Assembly: GCF_000271485.2 (NCBI RefSeq)
Contig: NZ_AKVN02000001.1
Span: 4,532,501-4,596,500, forward strand
From: Pelosinus fermentans DSM 17108
GTDB taxonomy: Bacteria; Bacillota; Negativicutes; DSM-13327
Direction of reading: 5' to 3'
Length of the DNA stretch: 64,000 bases
This document shows positions 8,890 through 17,582 of this stretch, in pieces. A model generated the notes under the pieces. The model saw nothing but the letters and a program-made list of their open reading frames with translations, did not search any database and had not been told where the DNA came from. Both the position numbers and the translations under genes were made by a program. Position 1 is the first letter of the stretch. Each line of letters begins with the position of its first letter.

Positions 8890-9060
8890 TTGACCTTCTC
8901 CAATCGTTGAGTTTTAGCACTGCATAACGTAGAGGTACACTATTCCTCAGCCACCTTGAGTAAAACCTTAATTCGGTAATACCTGTTCTACCCATTGGCG
9001 TCTTTCGACGTTTCCGGGCAGTGGCCTGTGTTTATGCAGGAGCCTCACCTAACGAAGAAG
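8890..9060 (-). ncRNA. M-box (ykoK leader) Mg2+ riboswitch, gene-proximal copy
   Basis: Read on the minus strand it has the M-box blocks in order: TTCGTTAGGTGAGGCTCC at the 5' side, CACTGCCCGGAAACGTCGAA, AGACGCCAATGGGT, an AAGGTTTTACTCAAGGTGGC arm, then CTACGTTATGCAGTGCTAAA and a closing GATTGGAGAAGG strand that pairs with the initial CTTCTTCG. These match the conserved core of the Mg2+-sensing aptamer. A terminator hairpin follows at 8825-8864. It precedes the PRC/MgtE_N/CBS and Nramp-like genes and implies expression when Mg2+ is low. Confidence 0.95.
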
Positions 9061-9131
9061 TTCTATATTTATATGTTTGATTTTCTTGCCTTTTACTATA
9101 GTATATCCTGCTACAGCCGCATTGTTCATCC

Positions 9132-9172
9132 AAAACAAGAAAATAGATAAAGCCCCCGTTACCGGAAGGCTT
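9132..9172 (-). terminator. Expression-platform terminator of the distal M-box
   Basis: On the minus strand AAGCCTTCC and GGGGGCTT pair around GGTAAC, followed by a U-rich stretch (TTTATCTATTTTCTTGTTTT). The CCTTCC of the 5' arm is complementary to GGGAAGG at about 9198-9204, the 3' strand of the distal aptamer's P1, so an antiterminator can form here too. Confidence 0.7.
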
Positions 9173-9193
9173 AAAAAGCGAATTTAATATATT

Positions 9194-9368
9194 CACACCT
9201 TCCCCACTCGTACGAGTTTTGGCACTGCATAACGTAGAGTACAAACCAAAAAGCCTCAGCCACCTTAAGTAAAACCTTAATCCGGTAATACCTGTTCTAC
9301 CCATTGGCGTCTCTCGACATTTCCGGGCAGTGGCCTATGTTTATGCAGGAGCCTCACCTAACGAAGAA
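9194..9368 (-). ncRNA. M-box Mg2+ riboswitch, distal copy (tandem arrangement)
   Basis: A second complete M-box aptamer 5' of the first, nearly identical across the core: TTCGTTAGGTGAGGCTCC, CACTGCCCGGAAATGTCGAG, AGACGCCAATGGGT, AAGGTTTTACTTAAGGTGGC, CTACGTTATGCAGTGCCAAA. The peripheral loops and the P1 sequence differ from the proximal copy, so this is not a recent exact duplication. It has its own terminator at 9132-9172. The two switches therefore act in series on one transcript, unless a hidden promoter lies between them. Confidence 0.95.
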
Positions 9369-9384
9369 TTATTTTTCTACTATG

Positions 9385-9413
9385 AGCGTACTACCTTTAT
9401 CGAAATGTGTCAA
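9385..9413 (-). promoter_or_regulatory. Sigma-70/A-type promoter for the M-box leader
   Basis: On the minus strand TTGACA (9413-9408) and TACGCT (9390-9385) are separated by 17 nt, and the distal M-box begins about 17-20 nt downstream. I saw no comparably good promoter between the two aptamers. Between 9414 and 9659 I see only AT-rich sequence and a fragment of the dispersed repeat near 9625-9652. Confidence 0.75.
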
Positions 9414-9624
9414 TACCTATTTCACATTTCGTCAAATGTTTAATTCCCTTAATAATATGATCTTATAGCAGAAAAACGATCATCAATAACGATTACAGTC
9501 TTAAATCTCCCGTTATGTCTATTTTTATCCCTTTACCTCTTTAATATGCGCTCTTTCTTTCTATTCTTCTAAATCCTTAACTGACATACACAAAGGGTTA
9601 TATTTCTATAATCTTTGCATACTC

Positions 9625-9652
9625 CTTTGTGTGCCGCAGCAGCGGCATTCTA
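9625..9652. repeat. Fragment of the ACCACAAAGG dispersed repeat
   Basis: CTCCTTTGTGTGCCGCAG and the following CAGCGGCAT match the internal part of the full-length repeats at 54067-54161 and 56913-57013, without the outer arms. It lies just beyond the stop of the EamA transporter gene. Confidence 0.6.
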
Positions 9653-9659
9653 CACATCT

Positions 9660-10595
9660 TTATGGTACCAGTTTATTAGAATCCGAATCTACTATCGCAT
9701 CATTTACACGCTCTTTTGATCTTGTCAAATTTTGCAGCTGAGATAAAAGCATCCCAGCGAACATGATGACACACCCTAACGTTTCCTGAAAACCTAACCT
9801 TTCATTTAAAATCAACCAGCCGCCAATGGCAGCAAATACGGTTTCCATGCTAAGAATAATGGCAGCATGAGAGGGCTGGGCACTTTTCTGCGCAACAACT
9901 TGCAAGGTATAAGCAACGCCTACAGAAAAAATACCGCCATATAAAATGGGCACAGCAGCTTGATAAATAGACTCAATACGAATCGTTTCCAAAAATAATG
10001 CCGCAATTAAACTTAAAATAGAACAAGTAACAAACTGAAAAAAAGCTAACTTCAATACAGGAACTCGACAAGAAAAATGATCAATTACTAAAATGTGAAT
10101 GGCCCAAAAAAAAGCTCCTATAAGTTCCAGTACCTCTCCATAGGAAATATAAAGACCCTCTTTCACACAGAGAAGATATAAACCCACAACGGCAATTACA
10201 GAACCAATCCAAGTGCTCATGCTGACGTATTGTTTTAAAAGAATTCCTAAAATGGGTACGATTACAATATATAGACAAGTGATGAATGCAGCTTTCCCCG
10301 CCGTTGTATAGATTAAGCCGATTTGCTGCAAGGTTGCGGCAATAAACAATACTACACCAGCAATCATCCCCGCTATAATTACCTGTCTTGCATTATCCTC
10401 CACCTGAATGTCCTTGGGAGAACGATTTTGATAATAAAGAATCAAGGGGATTAAAGAAAGACTCCCCAAAGCAAATCGCACACCATTAAAAGTGAAGGGC
10501 CCTACATATTCCATCCCTACTCGCTGCGCCACAAAAGCCAATCCCCAAATAGCTGCGGCAAGTAGAAGTAATAAATTCGATCTTAGTATACTCAT
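9660..10595 (-). CDS. EamA/DMT-family transporter
   Basis: Inner-membrane drug/metabolite transporter with two EamA repeats and about ten hydrophobic helices in 311 aa. The start MSILRSNLLLLLAAAIWGLAFVAQRVGMEYVGP carries the family's typical W-G-x-x-F segment, and the second repeat includes VIDHFSCRVPVLKLAFFQF and PILYGGIFSVGVAYTLQVVAQKSAQPSHAAIILSMETVFAAIGGWL split over two helices. Members export amino acids or other metabolites, but the substrate is not predictable. It stands alone, with no operon partner. A weak GAGAGTGGG precedes the ATG. Confidence 0.87.
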   Translation of the reverse strand: MSILRSNLLLLLAAAIWGLAFVAQRVGMEYVGPFTFNGVRFALGSLSLIPLILYYQNRSPKDIQVEDNARQVIIAGMIAGVVLFIAATLQQIGLIYTTAGKAAFITCLYIVIVPILGILLKQYVSMSTWIGSVIAVVGLYLLCVKEGLYISYGEVLELIGAFFWAIHILVIDHFSCRVPVLKLAFFQFVTCSILSLIAALFLETIRIESIYQAAVPILYGGIFSVGVAYTLQVVAQKSAQPSHAAIILSMETVFAAIGGWLILNERLGFQETLGCVIMFAGMLLSQLQNLTRSKERVNDAIVDSDSNKLVP

Positions 10596-10740
10596 AATAA
10601 CCCACTCTCTAATTTGTTATTTTAATTAAGATACAATCTATCACATATAACAATATTAGTCAAAAACTAAGTCTTTATTAACTTCCATAGTATCTATAAA
10701 AAAGCACTTTAGAATTTGGCTCAACACCAAAATGTCCACT

Positions 10741-10790
10741 TCACACGATTGTCATTGCGAGGAGGCGACAGCCGACGTGGCAATCTCTAC
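10741..10790. repeat. Dispersed repeat fragment, TTGTCATTGCGAGG type
   Basis: ATTGTCATTGCGAGGAGG, GCGACAGCCGACGTGG and CAATCT resemble the other short repeats at 35381-35446 and 41231-41260, which share TGTCATTGCGA and GCAATCTC. In 10596-10930 I otherwise see only the AT-rich promoter region of the sugar ABC operon. Confidence 0.5.
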
Positions 10791-10930
10791 TGCCACCCAG
10801 CTGACAGAACGTCAAGCGTACTTTCTGGTGAAGACCCTAGGAATTTAATATAGACTTAATCTTTTTCTAACAATAAACCTCTCTTTAAAAGATATTATTA
10901 TACATATAATTTATCTAGGGGGGACAAACA

Positions 10931-12238
10931 TTGAAAAGAATAACTCGGCTATTTGTCTTATTCTGTATCGGAGCATTCACTATTGCAGCTTTAGGATGCG
11001 GCAGTTCTCAAAACGCATCCTCAAAAAACTCAGGCAAGGTTATGATTGAATATTGGCATGTAAATGCTGAAAGTTTTGGCGGTCCTTCCGTTAAACAACT
11101 GGTGGAACAATTCAATAAAGAAAATCCTGATATTGAAGTCGTAGAAAAATATAACCCTGACATGTATAAAGGGTTAACACAAAACTTGCAGGCGGCTATG
11201 GCATCTGGAAAAAATCCCGATGTTGTACAAATGGGGTATAGTTACTTAAATTATGCAGGTGAAAATTTAAAGTATGCGTCTATACCAGATATCATCACAA
11301 AACTATCACCAGAAGATAACACCTACTTGCAAGATAATTTCCTGCCAAATGTACTGGCTTTAGCTACAACTGATGATGGTAAACAAATCGGACTTCCTTA
11401 CTCTGTCAGTGTACCTGTACTCTACTATAATCCAGATATTTTCACACAAGCTGGTTTAGATCCTAACCGGCCGCCACGCACTTGGCAGGAAGTAACACAA
11501 TATGCCAAAACTATTAAAGAGAAAACTGGCATTACGGGGTTCTTTATGCAGGAATTTGCTGACAACTGGGCGCAACAAGCCTTGATAGAATCGAACGGCG
11601 GACAAATTTTAGCAAAGAAAGCTGGCCGCACTGTGGCTGGTTTTGACACTCCCGAAGCATCCGCGGCCTATCAGGTACTAGCTGATATGGTGAAAAGCGG
11701 TGACGGTCTGCACGCAACAAACGAAGAAGGCTTCCAAGCTTTCTTAAGCGGAAAATTAGGTATGGTATGCACAACAATTGGCAAACGGGATAATTTTGAA
11801 AAAAGTGCTAAATTCACCGTTATGGCTACGCAGTTTCCATCCTTTGAAGGAAAAACAAGAAAACTCCCTGCGGGTGGAAACCTGCTCATGATCTTCTCTC
11901 AGGATCCAGACAAACAAAAGGCAGCCTGGCGCTTTGTTAAATACCTGGAATCTCCTGAAGCCCTTGCTCTTTGGAGTAAAGGCACTGGTTACCTGCCGCC
12001 AAGAAAAGGCGTAACAGAAGATCCTAAAGGATTAAAAGATTTTGCTGAACAAAATAAAAACATGCAGGTGGCTATGTCTCAAATGCCTGAAGTTGTGAAA
12101 TGGGCTAGCTTCCCTGGAGCTAATGGTTTACAAGCTGAACAAGCACTTATCGATGTCCGGGATATCATTCTCAGTGGAAAACAATCTGCTGCCGATGCTC
12201 TTAAACAAGCAGCTGCAAAAATCAATTCTATGCTTTAA
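10931..12238 (+). CDS. Sugar ABC transporter substrate-binding lipoprotein (UgpB-like)
   Basis: Extracytoplasmic binding lipoprotein of the family-1 solute-binding proteins. The signal peptide MKRITRLFVLFCIGAFTIAALGCGSS has a lipobox ending ALGC, so the Cys at residue 23 is lipidated. The mature part has the UgpB-like core: EYWHVNAESFGGPSVKQLVEQF, split over the first strand and helix, and GLPYSVSVPVLYYNPDIF in the hinge region. At 435 aa it has the usual length. The start is TTG with AGGGGGGA 6-7 nt upstream. It is first in an operon with two permeases, an ATPase and a sugar isomerase. UgpB homology suggests a polyol phosphate or oligosaccharide, but the ligand is unproven. Confidence 0.93.
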   Translation: MKRITRLFVLFCIGAFTIAALGCGSSQNASSKNSGKVMIEYWHVNAESFGGPSVKQLVEQFNKENPDIEVVEKYNPDMYKGLTQNLQAAMASGKNPDVVQMGYSYLNYAGENLKYASIPDIITKLSPEDNTYLQDNFLPNVLALATTDDGKQIGLPYSVSVPVLYYNPDIFTQAGLDPNRPPRTWQEVTQYAKTIKEKTGITGFFMQEFADNWAQQALIESNGGQILAKKAGRTVAGFDTPEASAAYQVLADMVKSGDGLHATNEEGFQAFLSGKLGMVCTTIGKRDNFEKSAKFTVMATQFPSFEGKTRKLPAGGNLLMIFSQDPDKQKAAWRFVKYLESPEALALWSKGTGYLPPRKGVTEDPKGLKDFAEQNKNMQVAMSQMPEVVKWASFPGANGLQAEQALIDVRDIILSGKQSAADALKQAAAKINSML

Positions 12239-12251
12239 TCAATTTTTGCTA

Positions 12252-12290
12252 AGAATGTCGTGAGAATCCAAAAGGTTTTTACGACATTCT
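12252..12290 (+). promoter_or_regulatory. Intercistronic hairpin after the binding-protein gene
   Basis: AGAATGTCGT and ACGACATTCT form a perfect 10-bp stem around a 19-nt loop. It lies between the stop of the binding protein and the first permease. In ABC operons such hairpins stabilise the upstream mRNA or attenuate, giving an excess of binding protein. There is no T tract, so partial termination is less likely. Confidence 0.6.
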
Positions 12291-12323
12291 ATGCTTACTA
12301 TTTATGGAAGGACAACAAATCCA

Positions 12324-13202
12324 ATGAATCGTTTTACTTGGCAGTCTGCTTTATTTCTAGCACCAGCCGCCACTACATTATTACTTTTCGCTTATTGGCC
12401 ACTATTACAAGATATCTGGCTCAGTTTCCACTCCTGGAATATGGTAAGCCCTACGATGAAATTCGTAGGACTTGAAAATTATTTACAGTTACTTTCCAGT
12501 GCCGAATTGATCAAAATACTCTTAAATACAGTTCTCTATATTTTGGTTTTAGTCTGTGTAAATTTCATTCTGCCCTATCTTTTATCCTTTATCATTGCTC
12601 ATCGTCTCAATCGTTTCAGCTTTTTTTATCGTTCCGCCTTATTCATTCCCAGTACAGTTTCTCTGGCTGTAGCCAGTATTCTCTTCCTTTGGATATTGAA
12701 TCCCTTAGCAGGCCCTCTCAATATTATCCTTTCGGCAATTGGTTTAGAATCCCCTCGTTGGTTCAAAGAGTCCGGATTAGTGATTATCGTTATTGGACTG
12801 ATTATCGGCTGGAAAGTTTTCGGCTATAACCTCATTCTGCTAGTAGCGGCCATGGTGGATGTTCCTAAAGAGCTGATTGAAGCCGCCCGTCTAGAAAATG
12901 TCTCCAATTGGCAGCTTTTTCGACGCATTATTCTCCCTATGACATCATCAACGGCCCTTTATGTCTTTGTAATTACCGTTGTATTTGGCTTACAATACGT
13001 CCTTGTTCCCGTGAATATGTTAACGCAAGGTGGTCCGGACCAAGGCAGCACCAATTTGGTCTACATCGTGTATCAATACGGTTTTATCTTTTTTCAAACA
13101 GGCAAAGCTTCTGCCTTCGCCATAGTAACGATGCTGCTATATGCCCTCTTTTTGCTTGTAAAGACGAAGGTATTAGACAAGAAGGTGCACTATGAAAATT
13201 AA
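12324..13202 (+). CDS. Sugar ABC transporter permease (UgpA/MalF-like)
   Basis: Inner-membrane permease of the binding-protein-dependent type with six or so helices in about 292 aa. It starts MNRFTWQSALFLAPAATTLL, and the cytoplasmic EAA loop reads ELIEAARLENVSNWQLFRRIILP with the conserved Glu-Ala-Ala and Gly-equivalent region that docks onto the ATPase. An in-frame ATG lies at 12291, but it sits directly against the hairpin; GGAAGGA 11 nt upstream supports 12324. It overlaps the second permease by 11 bp, which implies translational coupling. Confidence 0.92.
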   Translation: MNRFTWQSALFLAPAATTLLLFAYWPLLQDIWLSFHSWNMVSPTMKFVGLENYLQLLSSAELIKILLNTVLYILVLVCVNFILPYLLSFIIAHRLNRFSFFYRSALFIPSTVSLAVASILFLWILNPLAGPLNIILSAIGLESPRWFKESGLVIIVIGLIIGWKVFGYNLILLVAAMVDVPKELIEAARLENVSNWQLFRRIILPMTSSTALYVFVITVVFGLQYVLVPVNMLTQGGPDQGSTNLVYIVYQYGFIFFQTGKASAFAIVTMLLYALFLLVKTKVLDKKVHYEN

Positions 13203-14019
13203 CAACTATCGGGACTGGTACTGGCATATTTTACTCTTATCAGCAGTACTGATTCAACTTTGGCCTCTCCTCTTTATGTTTTCCACTTCCTTTAAGACTA
13301 TGGATCAAATTTTCCTATCCACGTTAAATCCCTTTCCCGCCAAACCTGTAATAGATAATTACTTATATGTGCTGAAAAATCTCCCGCTAGTCCAGTATAT
13401 TTTAAATACCTTATTGATTGCTGGCAGCATCACCCTTGCTAAAATTATCACAAGTATTTTAGCTGGTTTCGCTTTTGTTTATTATGAGTTCTCCCATAAA
13501 GAAAAGCTTTTCAACACATTGTTATTGACCTTTTTTATTCCCATTACCGTTGTCATGATGCCAAATTATTTGCTTATATCCAAACTCGGTTTATTGAATA
13601 CGCCTTGGGGAGTCATACTGCCTCAACTAGCTGACGGCATGGGAATCTTCTTAATGCGCCAAAGCATGCGCAATATCCCTAAGCCATTGTTAGAAGCAGG
13701 AAGATTAGAAAACGCCAGCCCGTGGGTCATATTAACACGAATCATATTGCCACTTATCAAACCTTCAGTCATTGCTATGGGAATTGTCTTTTTTATTAAC
13801 TCTTGGAATGATTATTTTTGGCCACTGCTCATCCTTCATGATAAACCCACGTATACATTGCCTCTGGCGCTGCAAATGTTTATCAGTGCAGAAGGCGGCA
13901 GTGAATGGGGCATTGCCATGGCAGTCGCCATGCTTACTGCCTTACCGCCCCTCTTATTATACTTAACCTGCCAACGTTTTATTATGAATACCTTTATGCA
14001 ATCTGGGGTGAAAGGATAG
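13192..14019 (+). CDS. Sugar ABC transporter permease (UgpE/MalG-like)
   Basis: Second membrane subunit of the sugar importer, 275 aa with six predicted helices. The EAA loop reads PLLEAGRLENASPWVILTRIILPLIKP, split around the conserved Glu-Ala-Gly, and NSWNDYFWPLL is the typical MalG/UgpE motif near the C-terminal helices. Its ATG overlaps the end of the first permease. With the partner permease and the ATPase downstream it would form a heterodimeric channel with two ATPase copies. Confidence 0.93.
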   Translation: MKINNYRDWYWHILLLSAVLIQLWPLLFMFSTSFKTMDQIFLSTLNPFPAKPVIDNYLYVLKNLPLVQYILNTLLIAGSITLAKIITSILAGFAFVYYEFSHKEKLFNTLLLTFFIPITVVMMPNYLLISKLGLLNTPWGVILPQLADGMGIFLMRQSMRNIPKPLLEAGRLENASPWVILTRIILPLIKPSVIAMGIVFFINSWNDYFWPLLILHDKPTYTLPLALQMFISAEGGSEWGIAMAVAMLTALPPLLLYLTCQRFIMNTFMQSGVKG

Positions 14020-14027
14020 ATGAACTC

Positions 14028-15125
14028 ATGAATGGAATTATTTTTGAAAATGTTTGCAAATCCTATGGTGAAACTACTGTGGTCAAAGATTTAAACATGA
14101 CCATCCAAGAAGGTGAGCGACTCGTTCTGCTAGGTCCATCCGGTTGTGGAAAAACGACAACACTGCGAATGGTTGCTGGCCTGGAGAACATCACAGCAGG
14201 TACCCTCAAGATGGGAGGGCAAGTTGTAAACACAGTAGAACCTGGTGCGAGAAATATCGCCATGGTGTTTCAAAACTACGCATTATATCCCCACATGACT
14301 ATATGGGAGAATATCACTTTTGGTCTTTTTATTCAAAAAATACCAATAGGAGAAATCAAAGCACGAACGGAGCAAGCACTAGAAATCCTCAATCTATCAG
14401 GCTACGAACAACGAAAGCCAAACGAATTGTCTGGAGGCCAAAAACAGCGGGTAGCTCTTTGTCGTTCGCTAGTGAAACAAGCTCCCTATTTTCTCCTGGA
14501 CGAACCTCTTTCCAATCTGGATGCACAACTTCGCCTGCAAGCCCGTACTGAATTGGTCAAAATTCACAATCTCTATCGCCCAACTTTCATCTATGTTACC
14601 CATGACCAGGTAGAGGCTATGACTGTGGGACAACGAATCGCAATCATGAACCAAGGCGCTCTGCAGCAGCTAGACACACCAGATGTCATCTATCAGCGTC
14701 CTGCCAACACTTTTGTTGCCTCTTTCATCGGATCTCCTCCGATGAATTTGCTGCAGGGAGCTTTCCGCGATGGTACCTTATGGATTGCAGGCAGCCGTGT
14801 AAATCCCCCCGCTAAATGGCACACACTTTTAGCGGAGCATCAGGAACTATGGATTGGGATTCGTCCAGAACAATGCTGTTTAAGCGACACCCCCATGCTC
14901 CATGGACAAATAGAATTTGTCGAACATCTAGGCAGCCAGCGCTGTATCCATGTTCGCCTGCATCAAGACGGACAACTCTTGCTATGCATGCTTCCTGCGG
15001 ATCAACCAATTCCTGCAGGAACAGTGGGGGTTTCTTTCTCTTGGCAGCATGTAAATGGATTTGACAGGCATGTTGGAAAGAATATTGGACTTCCAAACAG
15101 AATATCTCATAACTATGCATGCTAA
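14028..15125 (+). CDS. Sugar ABC transporter ATP-binding protein (UgpC/MsmK/MalK-like)
   Basis: Cytoplasmic ATPase of the sugar importer. Walker A is GPSGCGKTTT (about residue 37), the signature is LSGGQKQRVAL, Walker B is YFLLDEPLSNLDA, followed by the H-loop YVTHDQVEAM. The C-terminal third is a TOBE/MalK-type regulatory domain (WIGIRPEQC). About 365 aa is usual for the family. The frame is open back to 13905 inside the permease gene; I use MNGIIFENVCKSYGE at 14028, the normal N-terminus, 8 bp after the permease stop. Confidence 0.94.
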   Translation: MNGIIFENVCKSYGETTVVKDLNMTIQEGERLVLLGPSGCGKTTTLRMVAGLENITAGTLKMGGQVVNTVEPGARNIAMVFQNYALYPHMTIWENITFGLFIQKIPIGEIKARTEQALEILNLSGYEQRKPNELSGGQKQRVALCRSLVKQAPYFLLDEPLSNLDAQLRLQARTELVKIHNLYRPTFIYVTHDQVEAMTVGQRIAIMNQGALQQLDTPDVIYQRPANTFVASFIGSPPMNLLQGAFRDGTLWIAGSRVNPPAKWHTLLAEHQELWIGIRPEQCCLSDTPMLHGQIEFVEHLGSQRCIHVRLHQDGQLLLCMLPADQPIPAGTVGVSFSWQHVNGFDRHVGKNIGLPNRISHNYAC

Positions 15126-15186
15126 CTTCTATTCTTTAGACGTAAAATACTCTATTGCATCACGATTTTAAAGGAGGTCAAAACCT

Positions 15187-15972
15187 TTGCTTATCTCCCT
15201 CAGCAACTTATCTTTTATCGGATTTAACTATACTGCATTAAAACAACTCCCTGACAGCTTAGGACTAGAAATTTTTTATGAATTTGGCAATCATTCTCAT
15301 TGGGATAAAGTGTTAAAAGAAATTTATCCTCATCAATCACCGCAAAATTTAAGCATTCACGGACCATGCATTGGAGTTAATTTAGCTGATGAAAATGACA
15401 GCCACTATCTGGCTCATTACAAAGACGTATTTGAATTTGCCGCCAAGTGGAATGCCAAATTTATTGTAGTGCATACCAATGAAGAATTTACGGGAGACAA
15501 AACGGTTGTCCGCCAGCGAGTACAGCATCGACTTCAAGAGCTTTTGCTATTGTCTAAGAATTATGAGATCCAAATACTCATTGAAAATGTTGGATTACAG
15601 CCAAAGGACACTCTATTATTTGATTGGAAAGAATACCTGGAACTACTTTTGATGTTACCAGAAGCAGGTGCATTGCTCGATGTAGGACACGCATACATTA
15701 ATCAATGGGACTTACCGGATATCATTGCGCAATTAGGAAAGAGGCTAATCGCCTGCCATCTGCACGATAATCATGGAGTATCTGATGATCACCTGCCGAT
15801 TGGTCAGGGGACGATTAACTGGAACGTATTATTTGCCGCCATTTGCTCGTCTGCTCCTAAAACTACTCTCGTCTTTGAATACGCCAATGTAGATATACAG
15901 ACGGCCTTAGCTAGTATTCAAGTTACTGAGAACAGTTATCTTGTACAGGCAGCGGAGATCACGCAGGATTAA
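15187..15972 (+). CDS. Sugar phosphate isomerase/epimerase-like TIM-barrel protein
   Basis: Member of the xylose isomerase-like TIM-barrel superfamily (AP endonuclease 2 fold). Recognisable metal-site strands are LSIHGPCIGVN, IVVHTNEEF, ILIENVGLQ (Glu), LLDVGHAYINQ (Asp, His), CHLHDNHG (His-x-His-Asp) and VFEYAN (Glu), which is the usual set for a divalent-metal isomerase, epimerase or hydrolase. It is the last gene of the sugar ABC operon and probably processes the imported compound. The start is TTG with AAAGGAGG about 9 nt upstream. Exact reaction unknown. Confidence 0.85.
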   Translation: MLISLSNLSFIGFNYTALKQLPDSLGLEIFYEFGNHSHWDKVLKEIYPHQSPQNLSIHGPCIGVNLADENDSHYLAHYKDVFEFAAKWNAKFIVVHTNEEFTGDKTVVRQRVQHRLQELLLLSKNYEIQILIENVGLQPKDTLLFDWKEYLELLLMLPEAGALLDVGHAYINQWDLPDIIAQLGKRLIACHLHDNHGVSDDHLPIGQGTINWNVLFAAICSSAPKTTLVFEYANVDIQTALASIQVTENSYLVQAAEITQD

Positions 15973-15976
15973 TGTT

Positions 15977-16007
15977 CAGCTGGAGTGAATACTCCAGCTG
16001 TTTTTTT
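15977..16007 (+). terminator. Strong terminator of the sugar ABC operon
   Basis: CAGCTGGAGT, a GAAT loop and ACTCCAGCTG form a perfect 10-bp stem followed directly by seven T residues. Confidence 0.93.
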
Positions 16008-17193
16008 ATATCATTACATTTTTTATCGCTTGTGATAATCGTTGTATCCCTTCAATGATTTTTTCTTCTGACATATTAGAGTAGTTTAAGCGAAATGTAT
16101 TTTCAACGCCGCCATTAGGAAAAAAAGAATCCCCCGGTACAAAAGCTACATTATTTTTCAGACAGTCATGAAGTAAGTCAATGGACTTAATATGCTCAGG
16201 AAGCTCAACCCATAGAAATAAACCTCCCTGAGGATGAGTAAAACGTACTCCCTGGGGCATTGTTTTCCTCAGCTCTTCCACCATTACATCTCGGCGTTTT
16301 CGATATACAGCAACCAGCTTCTCTATATGTGCTTCAAAGTCAAACACATCCATGTAGGCTGAGATCTCCATCTGGCTTCTTATGGATGTACATAAATCAG
16401 TCCCCTGTTTTACTAATACATACTTTTCAATAAATTCAGCATCAGCAGCAACCCATCCTATACGTAAACCTGGACAGAAGGTTTTCGAAAAAGTGCTTGT
16501 AAAGATGACATTTCCTGACCTATCCATTGATTTTAATGAAGGAAGAATCTCATTTTCAAAACGTAATTCTCCATATGGATTATCTTCAATAACTGGAATA
16601 TCACATTGTTGTATCAGCTTCATAAAATCACGTCTACGCTCCAGTGACCAAGTTTTTCCCGTAGGATTTTGAAAATCAGGGATTACATAAATCAGTTTTA
16701 TACTTTTTTGTGCTGCAATTATTTTTTCAAGTTCTTCTATAATCATTCCCTGGTCATCCGTGGGAACTTCTATAAAACGCGGCCCATAAGCTTTAAGAGC
16801 GCTAATGGCCGCCAAATAGGTTGGACTTTCGCACAGTACAAGATCTCCTTCATCCAGGAAGAGCTTTCCAGAAAGGTCTAACGCCTGCTGTGAACCACAA
16901 GTGATTACTATGTTATCAGCAGTAACACTTGTTTTAAATTTCCGGTTCATTCGCTCTGCTATTTTCTCTCTCAAGGGTTTATATCCTTCAGTAGTGGAAT
17001 ATTGTAAGGCTTCTCTACCCATTTGTTCTAATATTCTTATGGATATCTCCTTTAATTCTTCCACCGGAAACAATTCCGGAGCCGGTAATCCCCCTGCAAA
17101 AGATAATACCTCTTCCCTCTGAGTAATCTTTAGTATTTCCCTGATTTCTGACGCCCGCAATGTTTTCATACGTTTTGCAAAAGTAACCGCCAT
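16006..17193 (-). CDS. PLP-dependent aminotransferase, class I/II (2-aminoadipate/valine type)
   Basis: Fold-type I aminotransferase of the MocR-catalytic/LysN-like group. The PLP lysine is in STFSKTFCPGLRIGW, the Asn/Tyr region is YVIPDFQNPTGKTW, ITCGSQQALDL is the phosphate loop, and EDNPYGELRFE is the cofactor-binding segment. About 395 aa is normal. The frame is open to 17274, but AGGAGGGA 7 nt before the ATG at 17193 (MAVTFAKRMKTLR) decides the start. It follows azlD and is cotranscribed or nearly so with azlCD; the neighbouring branched-chain amino acid exporter suggests such an amino acid as substrate, which is an inference. Confidence 0.92.
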   Translation of the reverse strand: MAVTFAKRMKTLRASEIREILKITQREEVLSFAGGLPAPELFPVEELKEISIRILEQMGREALQYSTTEGYKPLREKIAERMNRKFKTSVTADNIVITCGSQQALDLSGKLFLDEGDLVLCESPTYLAAISALKAYGPRFIEVPTDDQGMIIEELEKIIAAQKSIKLIYVIPDFQNPTGKTWSLERRRDFMKLIQQCDIPVIEDNPYGELRFENEILPSLKSMDRSGNVIFTSTFSKTFCPGLRIGWVAADAEFIEKYVLVKQGTDLCTSIRSQMEISAYMDVFDFEAHIEKLVAVYRKRRDVMVEELRKTMPQGVRFTHPQGGLFLWVELPEHIKSIDLLHDCLKNNVAFVPGDSFFPNGGVENTFRLNYSNMSEEKIIEGIQRLSQAIKNVMI

Positions 17194-17270
17194 CACAAAG
17201 TCCCTCCTATATGTATTATTATGAAAATGTTTACTGTGAATAGAACTCCCATTTGCGTCAAACAGCAAAC

Positions 17271-17582
17271 TCACATCATGCGCAATACCAATATCATGGT
17301 CATACCTGCCCCCATAGTCACAATAGGAGGTTGACGATTATAAGCTACCAAGGCTGTTACTATACCTGCCAGCAGATAATGATTCGAAAAAGTTATTGCG
17401 ATATAACCTTTTGGTGCAAAAAGGGCTGGCGCAATCAAAGCAGTAAGTATCGCAGTAGGTACATGCTTCAAGAAACGTCCAAGTCCGGCAGGTACATTTC
17501 CCAAAAGCCCTATACTGGCAAAACGAGTCGCAAACGTCACTACCGCCATAGCAAGGATATTCATGAGAATTTCAAATCGCAT
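17271..17582 (-). CDS. azlD: AzlD-family branched-chain amino acid transport subunit
   Basis: Small hydrophobic membrane protein of about 103 aa with three to four helices, starting MRFEILMNILAMAVVTFATR, the AzlD pattern. AzlC and AzlD together export branched-chain amino acids or their analogues (4-azaleucine resistance in Bacillus subtilis). The frame extends upstream to 17633, but GGGAGGG 7 nt before the ATG at 17582 and the family length support this start. The gene overlaps the 3' end of azlC by 11 bp. Confidence 0.9.
   Translation of the reverse strand: MRFEILMNILAMAVVTFATRFASIGLLGNVPAGLGRFLKHVPTAILTALIAPALFAPKGYIAITFSNHYLLAGIVTALVAYNRQPPIVTMGAGMTMILVLRMM

Noticed and set aside
9032-9304. 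90-aa open frame on the minus strand
   Set aside because: It runs through the two M-box aptamers and the linker between them; it has no ribosome binding site and its composition follows the RNA structure.
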